Below, one piece after another: positions 37,411 through 49,554 of a stretch of 64,000 bases of DNA. The first letter of the stretch is position 1; every line of letters begins with the position of its first letter. The DNA is from Sipunculus nudus. Taxonomy: Eukaryota > Annelida > Sipuncula > Golfingiida > Sipunculidae. The notes under the pieces were generated by a model that had not been told where the DNA came from, made no database searches, and saw only the letters and a program-made list of their open reading frames with translations. The translations under genes were made by a program, and so were the position numbers. Location of the stretch: NCBI GenBank assembly GCA_026874595.1, contig CM049315.1, positions 10,912,664-10,976,663 of the forward strand. Direction: 5' to 3'.

Positions 37411-37437
37411 TTTATAAAACCCTTTCTTCTTACAGTG
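37411..37437 (-). repeat. Right terminal inverted repeat, CMC/EnSpm-like
   Basis: CCCTTTCTTCTTACAGTG followed by TA is the inverted partner of 25220-25246. GGGTTTT-type subterminal motifs lie at 37318-37420. Confidence 0.55.
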
Positions 37438-38225
37438 TATATAACCCCTACAGATCTGGATTAAGTCTCGTGAATTAATAGGCTCTCAACCTACTAGGCT
37501 AACTATACATTTGTACATACTATCCAGATGATGACATGCATAAGGTCCATGTCATACAAAATCTACCAGATTTGTTTATCGTATAATTGTTTCAAATATC
37601 CGTATATAAAAAAACGGATATGAACAGCTTTATATCTTGTACACAATTTGAGGAGCCGGGGCTTTGTTTCAGTTATATTCTACATTTCATTTTTTCCTTC
37701 CTATGATTTAACATAATATGTTTTTGTATCAAGAAGCCTTGAAATGCTTACCGCTAATCCACGCCTACAAAAGAAAGATGTCTGCCATAACAACCATATA
37801 CACTTATCAGTGGCTTTTCTGAGGGAGAATGAAGCCATAGGTTGACGTTTCAAAACAAGGCTTTATTTTGTGAAACCTTAACTTAGTATGAGTTCAACCT
37901 GTATATAAATTGCCCGGCTATGTTAAGTAACCCACAGAGCTATATATACCGGATTTCGTTGAATCTTGTTTTGGATTGTCGTCATACTGGAACACTACAA
38001 GGTTAATACAATTTATATGAATCAAAAGCCGAGATATAAAAAAATATGAGACATGTGACTAGCACTGGGGTCACGTGGGCCACTTCCCCCATCAGCCGGC
38101 ACAGCAAACGGCAAATGAGATAAAGTCTCACGAGTTTTGAAAAAAAAAATTAAAGAAAAAACTTTTACCTTTGCATTTGTAATAATTATCATGCTACCAT
38201 ACTGATCATTTTATTCTAGAAAGTC

Positions 38226-38261
<36 letters not shown>
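38226..38261. repeat. Microsatellite (TA)n
   Basis: Pure TA run. Confidence 0.95.
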
Positions 38262-38265
<4 letters not shown>

Positions 38266-38578
38266 ACTTCAGTCAAGTGTTTCACATGCGCAGAAAATAT
38301 ATAAAACTGACCCAGCTGAGTGTTCATCACGGTTCATCAACAAAGACACCCCCTTGTACGAATAATTGATTTTCACCCTCCCCTAGACCGAAATAAATAT
38401 ATTGACCTATCTCACAATGGTAAAGGAATACATGAACAAAACCTTTTGGTGATCCAAATTGCCTGCAATAAACAACGGATTGTACCCTTGCATGATAATA
38501 CCCTAACTCTCCACATAATGTCATCAAAATTATTCATACTCTAGGAGTAATGTTGCTGATAGAAAAAAACAATGTATG

Positions 38579-38580
<2 letters not shown>

Positions 38581-38639
<59 letters not shown>
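38581..38639. repeat. Microsatellite (TA)n
   Basis: TATG units lead into a pure TA run. Confidence 0.95.
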
Positions 38640-38644
<5 letters not shown>

Positions 38645-39234
38645 GTGTCCGGAGACAAATTAACCTGGTGGTTAACGGAGATAATTCCTCAGCGACCCAG
38701 CTTGTCTCTGTGAGGAAGTCACGTGCTCGCTGTGACATCATATAGTAATCTCCCTGACAGTGCCGACATATTAACTTCCGCATGAGTGGGCGGATTCTCC
38801 CTAGTTTTATTTTATGTAAACATGACATTCTGGGAATGGAATAAATTTTATTCAAATATTTACCATGTGTCCCTCCGTGATTAACTGCACACTTGATAGA
38901 AAAACAGACCCCCTCACATCCAAATGTGCCCTGTCAAGAAAACAAAAGGACAATTAGTTTATCTATATTTAGGGTTTATCCTTACTCTTATGCTCTCATT
39001 ATGGTATGTTTTCCCCGACGAAGTCTTAATTTTCTGCTTGACTCAAATAATCGGTCGATGGTGCAATTCCAATTTAGACAGCAAAATACACAGGATGTCG
39101 ATGTTATGCAATTTTAAGCAGGACATGAAAATGATACACTATAATATAATAAATGATCATAATGGGATCTGTATTATAAATTGTCATCATGCATGGCGAC
39201 ATGTTACCTTGTCTGGTTTGGGCACCTTGCCACA

Positions 39235-41035
39235 GTATCGCGACGGTCATCCCAGCGGGACGGTCTTGTTACAGATATTGCCGACATAACGAGATAAACT
39301 TGTTACCGTCATAGTCGACATAGCGAGAACACATTGTGACCGTCATATTCGACATAGCGGGATGGTTTTGTTACCGACATAGTCGACAAAGCGAGATGTT
39401 CTTGTAACCGACAAGGTCGACAAAGCGGGATGGTCTTGTTACCGTCATGGTCGTTATTGCAGGATGGTCGTGTCACCGTCATAGTCGACACAGCGGGATG
39501 GTCTTGTTATCGTAATGGTCGTTATGGCAATTAAGATGGTGTTGTTACCGTCATGCTCGTTATAGCGAGACGATGTTGTTACCGTCACGTTCGTTATAAC
39601 GGAGTGGTCTTGTTACCGTCATATTCGACATAGCTGGATGGTTTATTACCGACATAGTCCACAGAGCGAGATGGTCTTGTAACCGACATGGTCGACAAAG
39701 CGGGATGGTCTTCTTACCGTCATTGACGTAAAAGCGGGATTGTCTTGTTACCGACATAGTCGTTATAACAGGATGGTCTTGTTACCACTATGGTCGTTAT
39801 AACAGGATGGTCTTGTTACCGTTATGGTCGTTATAGCTAGATGGTTTTGTTACTGTCATAGTCGACAGAGCGGGATGGTCTTGTTACCGACATAGTCGTT
39901 ATAACAGGATGGTCTTGTTACCACTATGGTCCTAATAACAGGATGGTCTTGTTACCACTATGATCGTTATTGCGGAATGGTCTTGTTACTGTCATGCTCG
40001 TTATAGCGAGACGAGGTTGTTTCCTTCATGTTCGTTATAACAGGGTGGTCTTGTTACCGTTATGGTCGTTATAGCTAGATGGTTTTGTTACTGTCACAGT
40101 CAACAGAGCGGGATGGTCTTGTTACCGACATAGTCGTTATAACAGGATGGTCTTGTTACCGCCATGGTCATTATTGCGAAATGGTCTTGTTACTGTCATG
40201 CTCGTTATAGCGAGACGATGTTGTTTCCGTCATGTTCGTAATAACGGGGTGGTCTTATTACCGTCATGGTCCTTATAGCTAAATGGTGTTGTTACCGTCA
40301 TAGTTGACACAAGGAGACGGTCTTGTTACCATCACGGTCGTTATAGCAAGATGTTGTTTTTACCGTCATAGTTGACACAGCGAGACAGTCTTGTTATCGT
40401 CATAGTCGTTATAGCAGAATGGTCTTGTTACCACTATTGTTATTCTTGCGAGATGAGGTTGTTACCGTCATGGTCCTTAAAGCGAGACGATGTTGTTACC
40501 GTCATGTTCGTTATAACGGGATGGTCTTGTTACCGTCACGGTCGACATAGCGGGATGGTCTTGTTACCGACATGGTCGTTAAAGTGGGATTGTCTTGTTA
40601 CCGTCACGGTCGACATAGCGGGATAGTCTTATTAGCATTATTGTCGTCAAAGCGGGATGATCTTGTTACCATCATGGTCGTTACAGCGGCATGGTCTTGT
40701 TTCCGCCAAAGTTGCAATAGCGGGATGCTCATGTTAATCGTCATTTGGACATAGCGGGATGGCTTTGTTACCGTTTTGGTCGTGATATCGAGATGGTCTT
40801 GTTACCGTCATTGTCGTTTAGCGGGATGGAGTAGTTATCGTCATAGACGACACAACGGGATGCTCTTGTTACCCTCGTGGTGGTTATAGCGTGACTGTGT
40901 TTATACTCATATGGTCGACATAGCGGGATGTTCTTGGTACCGCCATTGTCGTTATAATGGGATGGTCTTGTAACCGTCATTGTCGTTAATATGGAATGGT
41001 CTTGTAACCGTCATAGTCGACATAGCGGGATGGTA
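39235..41035. repeat. 34-bp minisatellite, about 52 diverged units
   Basis: The consensus is GGATGGTCTTGTTACCGTCA followed by TGGTCGTTATAGCG. Units differ at many positions and vary between GTCGACATAGCG and GTCGTTATAGCG endings, often alternating in blocks. 34 is not a multiple of three, so the array does not code. It was not found elsewhere in the window. Confidence 0.95.
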
Positions 41036-41515
41036 TGATATGCGTGATCAATTGATTGAAGGAATATTAAGAAAACGTTACTAAATGGCAAACTGATTGA
41101 CGGGAATTGTGTTTCATACCCCTAAAAATTGAAGGGAACAAAAATTTTGTTCTCCATTTCTTAACAAGTGCTGCGGACATATCCCCCGCCCCCGTGTAAC
41201 AGGATCTAATGAAACAGTACCTCTGTTTTGCCGGAACCGTTTGACTGCACCGTGAAACCCGATCACTGTCTGTAGACAAGAACATCCGGCACAACCAAGA
41301 CAGAGATTTGTGTGGGTAGTGGGGGATGTATCCGGTCTGTGAAGGCCTGAGATCTATTCTCCATTATCTGATACATAATGTTCTATTTATATCTTACTGT
41401 TTAATTTACAGTGGTTTTATTTTTATCCAGCACTGAAATATACATGATAACAAACAAGTCTTTGTTAGAACATCCCACAATAAACGCGTCTATATTCTAT
41501 ATATTACAAAGCATG

Positions 41516-41566
<51 letters not shown>

Positions 41567-42150
41567 TAGTAAGGCATATATTCAGAGGTAGCCAGATTAA
41601 TATAGTAATATTTCCAACATATACGCGAACAAAAGTTAAGTCTTTGTGTGAACAAAGATTCATTCACTCACTTCCGATATATGACCACCATGGACTGTAA
41701 GAGCAACATTTGTTCCTCTGTCATAATATATTATTGACTGTGGCTCTGTATCATTGTCAAGCAACTCCGCCAGGGCCACGCCTCGAACATTTAAGCCAAT
41801 TATAGCCTTGAGGTGTGGGAAAAGATACCAATGTGGATCCTAATTGGGTCATTCATCATACAATTCTCCTAAAATCCCCAGGAACTTGACATTTTTTTAA
41901 TGAAATTACTCGATGGGTCTATCGTAGTGCCAGAAACTTCGCCGGTTTGTCCAGCAATTGAATTTGCGCTCGGTCCATGGAAAACCCGCCCGGGAGGAAC
42001 CCGGCCAAAGTGGTGCATCCTGGGTAAAGTATTATTTGTAAATACATAATAAACAGTTTGACTTTATTTAGTCAGAAATCTGCAGGAGCAATTAGAAATT
42101 GAGAGGTGAATCATGGTATTTATGCATATACAGTCACTATGAGTGTGAAA
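41036..42150. other. Non-coding spacer
   Basis: Holds a TA microsatellite at 41519-41564. The 75-residue minus-strand frame at 41067-41294 is unrecognised. Confidence 0.5.
41519..41564. repeat. Microsatellite (TA)n
   Basis: Pure TA run. Confidence 0.95.
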
Positions 42151-44177
42151 CAAGGGACCCATGGGTCACCGTGCTTAGCTCAATTTGACCTCGAAGGTAA
42201 AAACTATAATAATATCAAATGAGGATTAAGTCCGAGATGAAGAGGAAATATTGGACACAGTTGGTTGTAACAATGGGTTTGTTTGATGAGTAAGAAATTG
42301 TTCCAAATAGTGACCTTACCATGTGTTTCCTAATGTTGAAACTGAGGCACGTAAGCAGTTTGTGAACATAACATCTATAGTCTATACTATTATTATCATG
42401 ATCATTAGTTAGCTTTTTGATGAGCTGTTCACAGTTCATCAGTTTACACATTTGTCCAATTTTTTTTATTAATATTAAACCATTGTTTTCAATTTTATAA
42501 AAATATATACAGTTGAAATATAACTAATGTTACCATGCAGTTCACAGGTGCATGGACTTGATGTGGGGTGGGGGGGGGGGGTGGCAGTTGCATCATCTCT
42601 GTGTATACATAAAGGATATGAAACTTAATTCAAAAGGGCTTTCAGGAATAAAAGTTACTGGATATATTTAAAAATGGTCAGACCGGCAGAAAAACAAAGC
42701 TGATTACTTTATCTCGCATTCTGCTGGGGCAGGGATAATAATATATGATGTTTCAATTATATCTTAAATTTTTATTATACTAATTTTCTTTATTCAATAA
42801 ATTTAAACAGTTGCAATAAAACTAGTGTGACTCAGCTTGGGGAGGAGGAAATAGTGGGAGTCACAACACAGTGAATTTCAACAGTGCTAACAGTAAAGAA
42901 AGTTTATTCAAATTAATTAATTATTTTAACATATATATCTGAATATAAAGTTGATTTACAATTCTAAATTACATCAACATTTATCTCTAATTTGCTTAGA
43001 TAAGATCACATTGTGCACACAGATGTATATATATGTATTTAATATCTTTACCACAAAAAAAATAAATATTTAATAAATTTGCGAAACAAAAATATCTGGA
43101 AATAACTCCTAATTCAGAATTCACAATTCTAAATTGCACCCGTATTTAGCCTTAATTTGGCTCATATGTTATCCAGTTATGCATACTGATGGGTTTAATA
43201 ATATTTTTTCGCTTAAACTATTTTAAAGGAAATAAATTTCTTTTAACATGCTGCATTAGCACGACATTTATTACTCCTTAAATTACTTTTTCAAGAAAAG
43301 TTGTGTACATTGGAGGGGAAAACGCTTCGCAGCTAATAAAATACAGTATTTCAGTCACAATTATTGCAATACACCTGCAGGGGGTGGGGGATGGGTGTGT
43401 GTGGCGGGGGGGGGGGGGGGTGTTGAGGTGAAATGAGATAACTGTACACCTGTGACCGTAGGTTGTCTCCCCCAGTGATGCATTACAAATCATGTGCCCT
43501 GGCATAGCTGACCTCCAGTGACCAGAAGTGGTCTGTCTGCAACTTGACAATGCAAATGAATACAATACAGCCTGCCCCCCAAATTCAATAACTAGCTTAA
43601 TTTTTTAAAACTTTTATTTTCATATTTTAGAATTTAACAGATGAAATCTTTATGTGTACGTGCTGTAAAAATTAAATCAAATGTACTTTCAGGATAAATG
43701 TGCCATGGTCAAAGTTGTGCAAAATTTAAATTACTGATTTTATATTTATGCTAATAACTTACAAGATTGTGATCTAATTTCGGGTATATTATTGAAATTT
43801 GATTAAATAATGTTATGTCCTAGGAAAAAGGTCTCTAACTTTAACATTCAACTTGTTAAGTGTGTAAATATCTTTCCTAATTATTGGCATGTTCATAGTA
43901 CATAGATAGGAGAATATTTATAGTTAATATGAAGTAAAACAGATTGTGGTTTTGATATTAGGGAGTCCTGTTAAGCAATAACGGGTGTTTAATGGAAAAT
44001 CGAGTTTTTTCCTTAATTTCTCGAAAGACCGTAGTCGTAGTGACCCAGTTTTCGGTTTGGTAGGAGATTTTCTGGGACATCTTCGTGCGTCTAACGTTTT
44101 GAAAACGTGCCAGTCTAACGGACGAACGGACTGACAATAACTATAAGTCAGATGACTTATAGCCAGCTGAGATAAAA
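42151..44177 (+). mobile_element. Hairpin-ended element, second 2.0-kb copy
   Basis: The start is CAAGGGACCCATGGGTCACC, then GTGCTTAGCTCAATTTGACC. The interior is collinear with 26382-28387, and the GGAC-type patch (AACGGACGAACGGACTGAC) precedes an end with AAGTCAGATGACTTATAGCC and AGCTGAGATAAAA. It is the same length to within about 20 bases as the 26-kb copy, so both are probably close to full length. No protein is encoded. Confidence 0.65.
43410..43420. repeat. G-homopolymer region
   Basis: G-rich tract at the same relative place as the GGGAGGGGGAGG patch of the 26-kb copy (near 27548). Confidence 0.8.
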
Positions 44178-45350
44178 ATATGCTAGACACGACAAGGGCT
44201 CTTATGATAAAAACTGATATGTAGGTCAGGTTTTGTATCAGGGAAAACACACTTATACGATGCTCTTAACTCTGGTGCGTCATGATTACTGCTATAAAAG
44301 ATGATATGTCTTGCCGCTGACGATGATAATACAAGGTTAATACATCACATAAATTGTAGGGCAGACCCACTTCAAGCCTTCCTCGAGAAGGTGCGTCATG
44401 CGGTGACACAGGGCATGGAAAAAAGTCCTCACTGGAAATGATATGATTGTTTGCTTCATCTTGTCCTTGGATTCAGTTAATTGAATATTCATGTTTCCTT
44501 TATGTCCTACTAACGAGATAAGAAAGTTCATGAGAGTAACATATATATCCTGTCATATTAAAGTTGTTATCCGCGTTTGAGGACAAGTAATCTAAACAGT
44601 AAACCAATATCAGTTCTCACTGACGATAACTCAGCCGCCATGGCTGGTGAACCGCTCAGCATAGTGTTCCATTATATTTTTTGTTCAAAGGCTAAATACA
44701 GGAAAGAGGGTCATACTCTAAGCCCGAAGCTTCGTCAAACAGCCTTATAATGCTCCATTATAAAAAGTTGTAGTGTGTGTAGGCGTATTAGGTGGTCTCT
44801 GTAATCTGGTTACCGCTACGTCACTTGTGCATTTTTAACCTCAGCAACAAGGACACAGATATCACTTATCCAGCACTCGAAGAGAGCACACCTCTGCCAA
44901 CACTTGATTGTATCTAGAACACCAATCTCATTTTAATTAACTATTCCTAACCTGATCAAACCTTTCGTGAAGCATATGTGCCATTGTATGGGGAATGGAA
45001 TAACTAGGAATTGAAACAAGACCAAGGATATTATTAGGATGCCCTTTCAGGACATATGATTTTTTTTTATACATAAACGTACCCTAGACTACCGATGCCG
45101 GCAACCATTGTAAAAAAAATCCGGCAAATAAACATGATTTCGAAACCTATCATTTCCCCATGATACAATAAATGTGCGCCCCAACTAATGCTGCCATGTT
45201 CCTACACCAGGCGTGGCTGCATATTCATTTTAAATGTGACATCTCTCCATTGTTTCTTGACTATCTAGTTAAGCCTTTTACCGGTCAAACATAACATATA
45301 TGTTATACTTTTAACATGGGTTATCTTGCATTGACGCCATGTTAATTAAT
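44178..45350. other. Non-coding spacer
   Basis: No gene or repeat recognised. A 64-residue minus-strand frame at 44337-44531 has balanced composition (FHALCHRMTHLLEEGLKW) but no splice sites or family support it. Confidence 0.45.
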
Positions 45351-45359
45351 AACAAACTG

Positions 45360-46690
45360 GTTTCATTTCAGTCACAGGCCTATTTCGCGACTCGTGCTCG
45401 TATGACGGTTATTGTATCCCAAGACAAAGTCGGGATAATATGGTTTAATGACAGAAGCGCCGCCGCCGAGATTTCGATTTGGCGCGATAACTCAAATAAT
45501 ATTTTACGGATCTTTACCAAACTTGACAAAGAGGACGAGGCCAATTTAAAATGAGGTCATGATATTTACAAGGAGTGACCTTGACCGTTAATAGGTTCAT
45601 TTTGGGGGGAAAATCACACAAATGGTTAAATATCTCAAGAAATCTTGCATGGATTGATCCAAAAATTAAACTGACCGAAGATTTTAAATAGTGTTGTCAT
45701 GTACCGGAAATTGGTGGCGCCACCTGTTATCCTTTTCTTGTTTTCGAGCCGTTTAATGCCCTCATTATTGCCACTTAACAATTCTCTGAGCATTATAAGT
45801 AAAAAATTCATGGACAGATTTCTTTCATATTATGTATATACATAGACATGGGTTATGGAATGATGTATATTTAAATTGGGGTCATGACTTTTCCCATGAG
45901 AGTGGCCTTGACCTTGAGTATTGCCATATATGGTGAAAATCACACAAAATCATGAATATCTCAATAAGGAATGCATGGATTGGTCCAAAAATCAAATTTA
46001 CCGAAGATCTTGGATAGCATTGACTTCTGCGGAAGACAGGTGGCGCCACCTTCTGTCCTTTTCTTTTTTTTCGGGCCTTTTAATACCCTATCATTGCCAC
46101 TTGACAGTACTCTGAGCATTATAAGTCTAAAACTACAAAACAAATTAGGCTGAAATTGTGCATGTCCATTGATCTTGGATACCTCCATCTTGTTTTCAAG
46201 ACTAGTGATACTATCTACCATCGTTATTGTGTGGCGTCTATCCGTACATGTGCTTTGGGTGAAAATTACTCATATCTCTGGAGTGGTTCAAGGTATAGGT
46301 CCGAAATTTGGCACAGCTATCCGTCATGGAAATTTTTCTCATAAACCACACAGGTGGCGCCACCTACCAACTGTTTTAGTAGAATAAATTGATGCCCTTT
46401 TGTGAGGAGTAATTTGCCATGTTGGCCTGAAAATGTGCCTATCTATAGATCTTGGACTCCTCCATCTTGTTCTTAAGACTGGTGGCGCCATCTGCAATTA
46501 TTTTGGCGTGGCGTCCTTCTGTACATGTGCTTTGGGTGAAAATTTCTCATATTCCTGAATTGGTTCAAGGTATTGGTCTTAAATTTGGCATGTCCATCCA
46601 TCTTGGAAAGTTTTCTCGTGAAACAGACAGGTGGCGCTATCTACCTTCCCGTTTCCGTAAAATAAATTAATGCTCTTTTCTCATGAGAGA
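45360..46690 (+). repeat. Diverged tandem repeat with GGTGGCGCCACC palindrome
   Basis: At least four units of roughly 150-300 bp share AGGTGGCGCCACCT (46038-46051 and 46348-46361, shorter forms near 45712, 46484 and 46630), TGCCACTTGACAG, TCTGAGCATTATAAGT, GTACATGTGCTTTGGGTG and GGTTCAAGGTAT. The first two and the last two blocks are most alike. It resembles the core of the hairpin-ended elements in style but no hairpin end was found. Confidence 0.7.
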
Positions 46691-47084
46691 TTCAACAAAT
46701 TGGCCCCCATATTTGGTGAAAAATATTGTTTCTCAAGTTGAAAGATTGAGAAACCATAGTCGCTTGCCAGGTGTCAGTATATGTTGCTGAAGATGGGGGG
46801 CCGATTCTTAAAAAAAAGGGGGAGGGGGCATTAATTGTCTGGGGATACTATGGCACCTGCGGTGTCAAGAAATATCTAGTTTCTACCTGCTTTTTAGTCG
46901 AAGGTTCCATGATGAATATGGTTCAGGCGAGATTTTGATTAAACGCATAGAAAGTTGATCAAGATCATAGTTATTAATTGACCTTGACCAAATTGTTCCG
47001 CTCTCGAACCTAATATCCTTACATAGGCACTAGGTCTGTAGGTATGTCTGTTTAAAAGATAAGTGTCTGTGCCATACAGAGTAA

Positions 47085-47200
47085 ACCTGAACAGTTCAAC
47101 TATCTGACCCGCGGGGAGGGGACTTGTCCCCGTGTCCAGAAACTGCTCACGTCCCTAAATACAAGTAGTATACAGTAAAAAATACGATGGTAGGTGCCTG
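47085..47200 (+). repeat. Direct repeat pair, first member
   Basis: AACAGTTCAACTATCTGACC, then GTGTCCAGAAACTGCTCACGTCC, diverged from 48184-48290 (AAAGTTCAGCTATCTGAACC, GTGTCGAGAAGCGTCTCACGTCC split by spacers). The copies are about 1.09 kb apart. Unit boundaries are uncertain. Confidence 0.5.
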
Positions 47201-48174
47201 CCAGTACACGTTTGTACTGCCCTTATACAGGTAGATTTTTTGAGGTCAAACATGCATTGGCGTTAGGACCTAATAAATCATGACTAATGTTCTAATGGTT
47301 AAAACTTTTTGTGACTATTTTTGTGTTGGTAAATGATTCCATTAACTAGTCGTAACCTGAACCAACATCTGCAGAGTTTCTTTCCGGTTTGGGACTGCGT
47401 AGCAGAGCGGTAGCACATGCGTCATTTCATTTATATCTTTATGTTACCCGGTAACTACCCCACCTGCTGATCATTGGTGTATAATCAACCCCATTTCTTT
47501 GTCATAATATTCTTGGAATCCCCAAAATTCGCACTCGGTTATGAATGGTTGTGAATTTATGAAACACAGCTGTAGTGTACCGCCTTCCCATTACACCTGC
47601 AGAGAGCTCACCCTGCATGGGTAAGGACCGCCCGTAACAAATCTCACAAAAGATCTTTCTTCGCAATTACAGTCCAAAGGATTTACCAAATCGAATTGGT
47701 TAATTTTCGATATGCCGCTTTTTTAAAACTCCCCGTGTAATTTTAGGCTATTTCTTATCACTTAACTTAAATTAATGTCCAATCGCTCCCCAAATGTCTG
47801 TAAAATTGTAAATATTATAAATTGTTTTACACTGCAAGTAAATTATCAATGTGTGTACGCAAGAGTTTCGAAATATTTCCATCAAAGTTAAAAAAAAGTG
47901 CGCCTTCTGTCTATTCTAACCGATTGTGGACGCACACTTTGATTACCACACTGCGTGATGTCATCTCAAGTAGGGCTTCTTTACAAACATATACTTTCAG
48001 TTGTAGTTGTGGCAGAGAGCTACATCAAATTATTTGTGTATGTTGGCTGGGGTTATGGGGAAGAATTAACATACAAAGAACATTGGCTTTAGCTGAATAA
48101 AGCCAAACTTAATTATTTCACTTCCTAATGTCCATAAGCGTCCGTGAGTATCCATGAACATCCTTACATATATA

Positions 48175-48290
48175 ATGAACTTGAAAAGTTCAGCTATCTG
48201 AACCCACGGAAAAGAGTTGCATCTCTATCCGTGTCGAGAAGCGTCTCACGTCCTAAAATACGGCCAGTGTACTATAACACACTACCTTAG
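48175..48290 (+). repeat. Direct repeat pair, second member
   Basis: Diverged relative of 47085-47200, same orientation. Confidence 0.5.
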
Positions 48291-49500
48291 GAGGCCGATA
48301 TCACACTTCTGCAAAACCCTAAACCCTTCCCCCTATATCTAGCGATTTAACTGGTAATGTCAAAAATATTTCTGCTGGAAAATTCGGTAGTTGTGATGAT
48401 GGAAACGATAAAATATATATCTTCATATCTTTTATTACGACAAGAGTAAATTTAATGACAAAACCAGAAGTGACCAAAATAGCCGGGATAATCTTGTGAT
48501 GAACAGGTATGCGCGCATGCGCAGGCCGGCGAGATTCATCTTTACCTATACGGCTTTTTCTCCCGATAAAAATAAAATCAGCCGGGTAAAATAAAATAAG
48601 TAGATGGCAGCCCGGCTTTACAAGTGACAGAATTCGAGGCAAAACATTTATTCAAGCAAGCTTGTCTTTTTATATTTTATCGCACTATAAGTGATTACAC
48701 ACATAACACCTCAGTGTGTTCAGTGACTTAACATTGAGTATCAACTGAGACGCATACCATTAAATATATGAAACCTCCGGCATATCAATCAGCCAATGTG
48801 AGCCAAAACATGCCTGTTATGCCTGCTAGTATACAAGCTATACCATGGCAACTCATATTTCACATAATACATACAAGTGCACCTGTTACATTAAAATTCC
48901 TCGTAACCACGTTCACATATATATTTTTGATACGGTTTCTAGCTTCGAATTCATGTAAAGAACTATTGTTAATAAAATTTAGTGCACATTATATTTGATA
49001 ATCATAATAATTCACATAATAATGAATAATATCTGTGAATAGGTCTTTTGTATTGTGAGATCGCGATAATGGAACCCTCGCCAAACACTGAAATTTGCTA
49101 AATTTTATTCTCGCAAATATGAAGCAAACAACAGTACTTAATAGACCATTTCGGCATTACAGGCGCGCATGTGCGAAATATTGATTCATTTCCAAAGAAA
49201 AACATATGACAAAGACGCCTGATGGTAATTTATCACATATGGAACAAAATGATCTTTGCTAAATTAATTTTAGTTTCTTCGGTACAACTTTGTATACATT
49301 CATGTAGTGTTAATAATTAGAAAGCACTCACAGAGCGCATACTACCGCCCAGCATTTATCCGCATTCAGGCCGGCACACACTTTCAAAAATTCAAAGAAC
49401 AGAATATCCTTAAGGTGGAGAGATCATCCAGTGGTTCGTCAAGAACTAACCATGTATGTGCGAAATTCCCAGATCTATCGTTTCGTATATGTGTGCGTAT

Positions 49501-49551
<51 letters not shown>
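49501..49551. repeat. Microsatellite (GA)n
   Basis: About 25 uninterrupted GA units. Confidence 0.95.

Positions 49552-49554
<3 letters not shown>

Larger units (their letters stand above)
25220..37437. mobile_element. Candidate 12.2-kb inverted-end segment (CMC/EnSpm-type)
   Basis: The left end and the reverse complement of the right end agree at 24 of the first 27 positions, both starting CACTGTAA. Each is flanked outside by TA. CACTG/CACTA starts with 2-3-bp duplications are typical of the CMC superfamily. No transposase frame is visible inside, so it would be non-autonomous. It contains four hairpin-ended elements, a MITE, a minisatellite and a candidate minus-strand gene. The alternative is that the ends are two unrelated MITE remnants that happen to face each other. 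Confidence 0.4.
37440..39230. other. Non-coding spacer
   Basis: Contains TA microsatellites at 38226-38261 and 38581-38639. No gene was supported; frames of 60-121 residues lack known motifs. Confidence 0.5.

Noticed and set aside
44337..44531. 64-residue minus-strand frame with balanced composition
   Set aside because: No splice sites or family resemblance.
47390..47460. A-box-like TAGCAGAGCGGTAGCACATG
   Set aside because: No B box downstream and no tail, so neither a tRNA gene nor a SINE can be supported.
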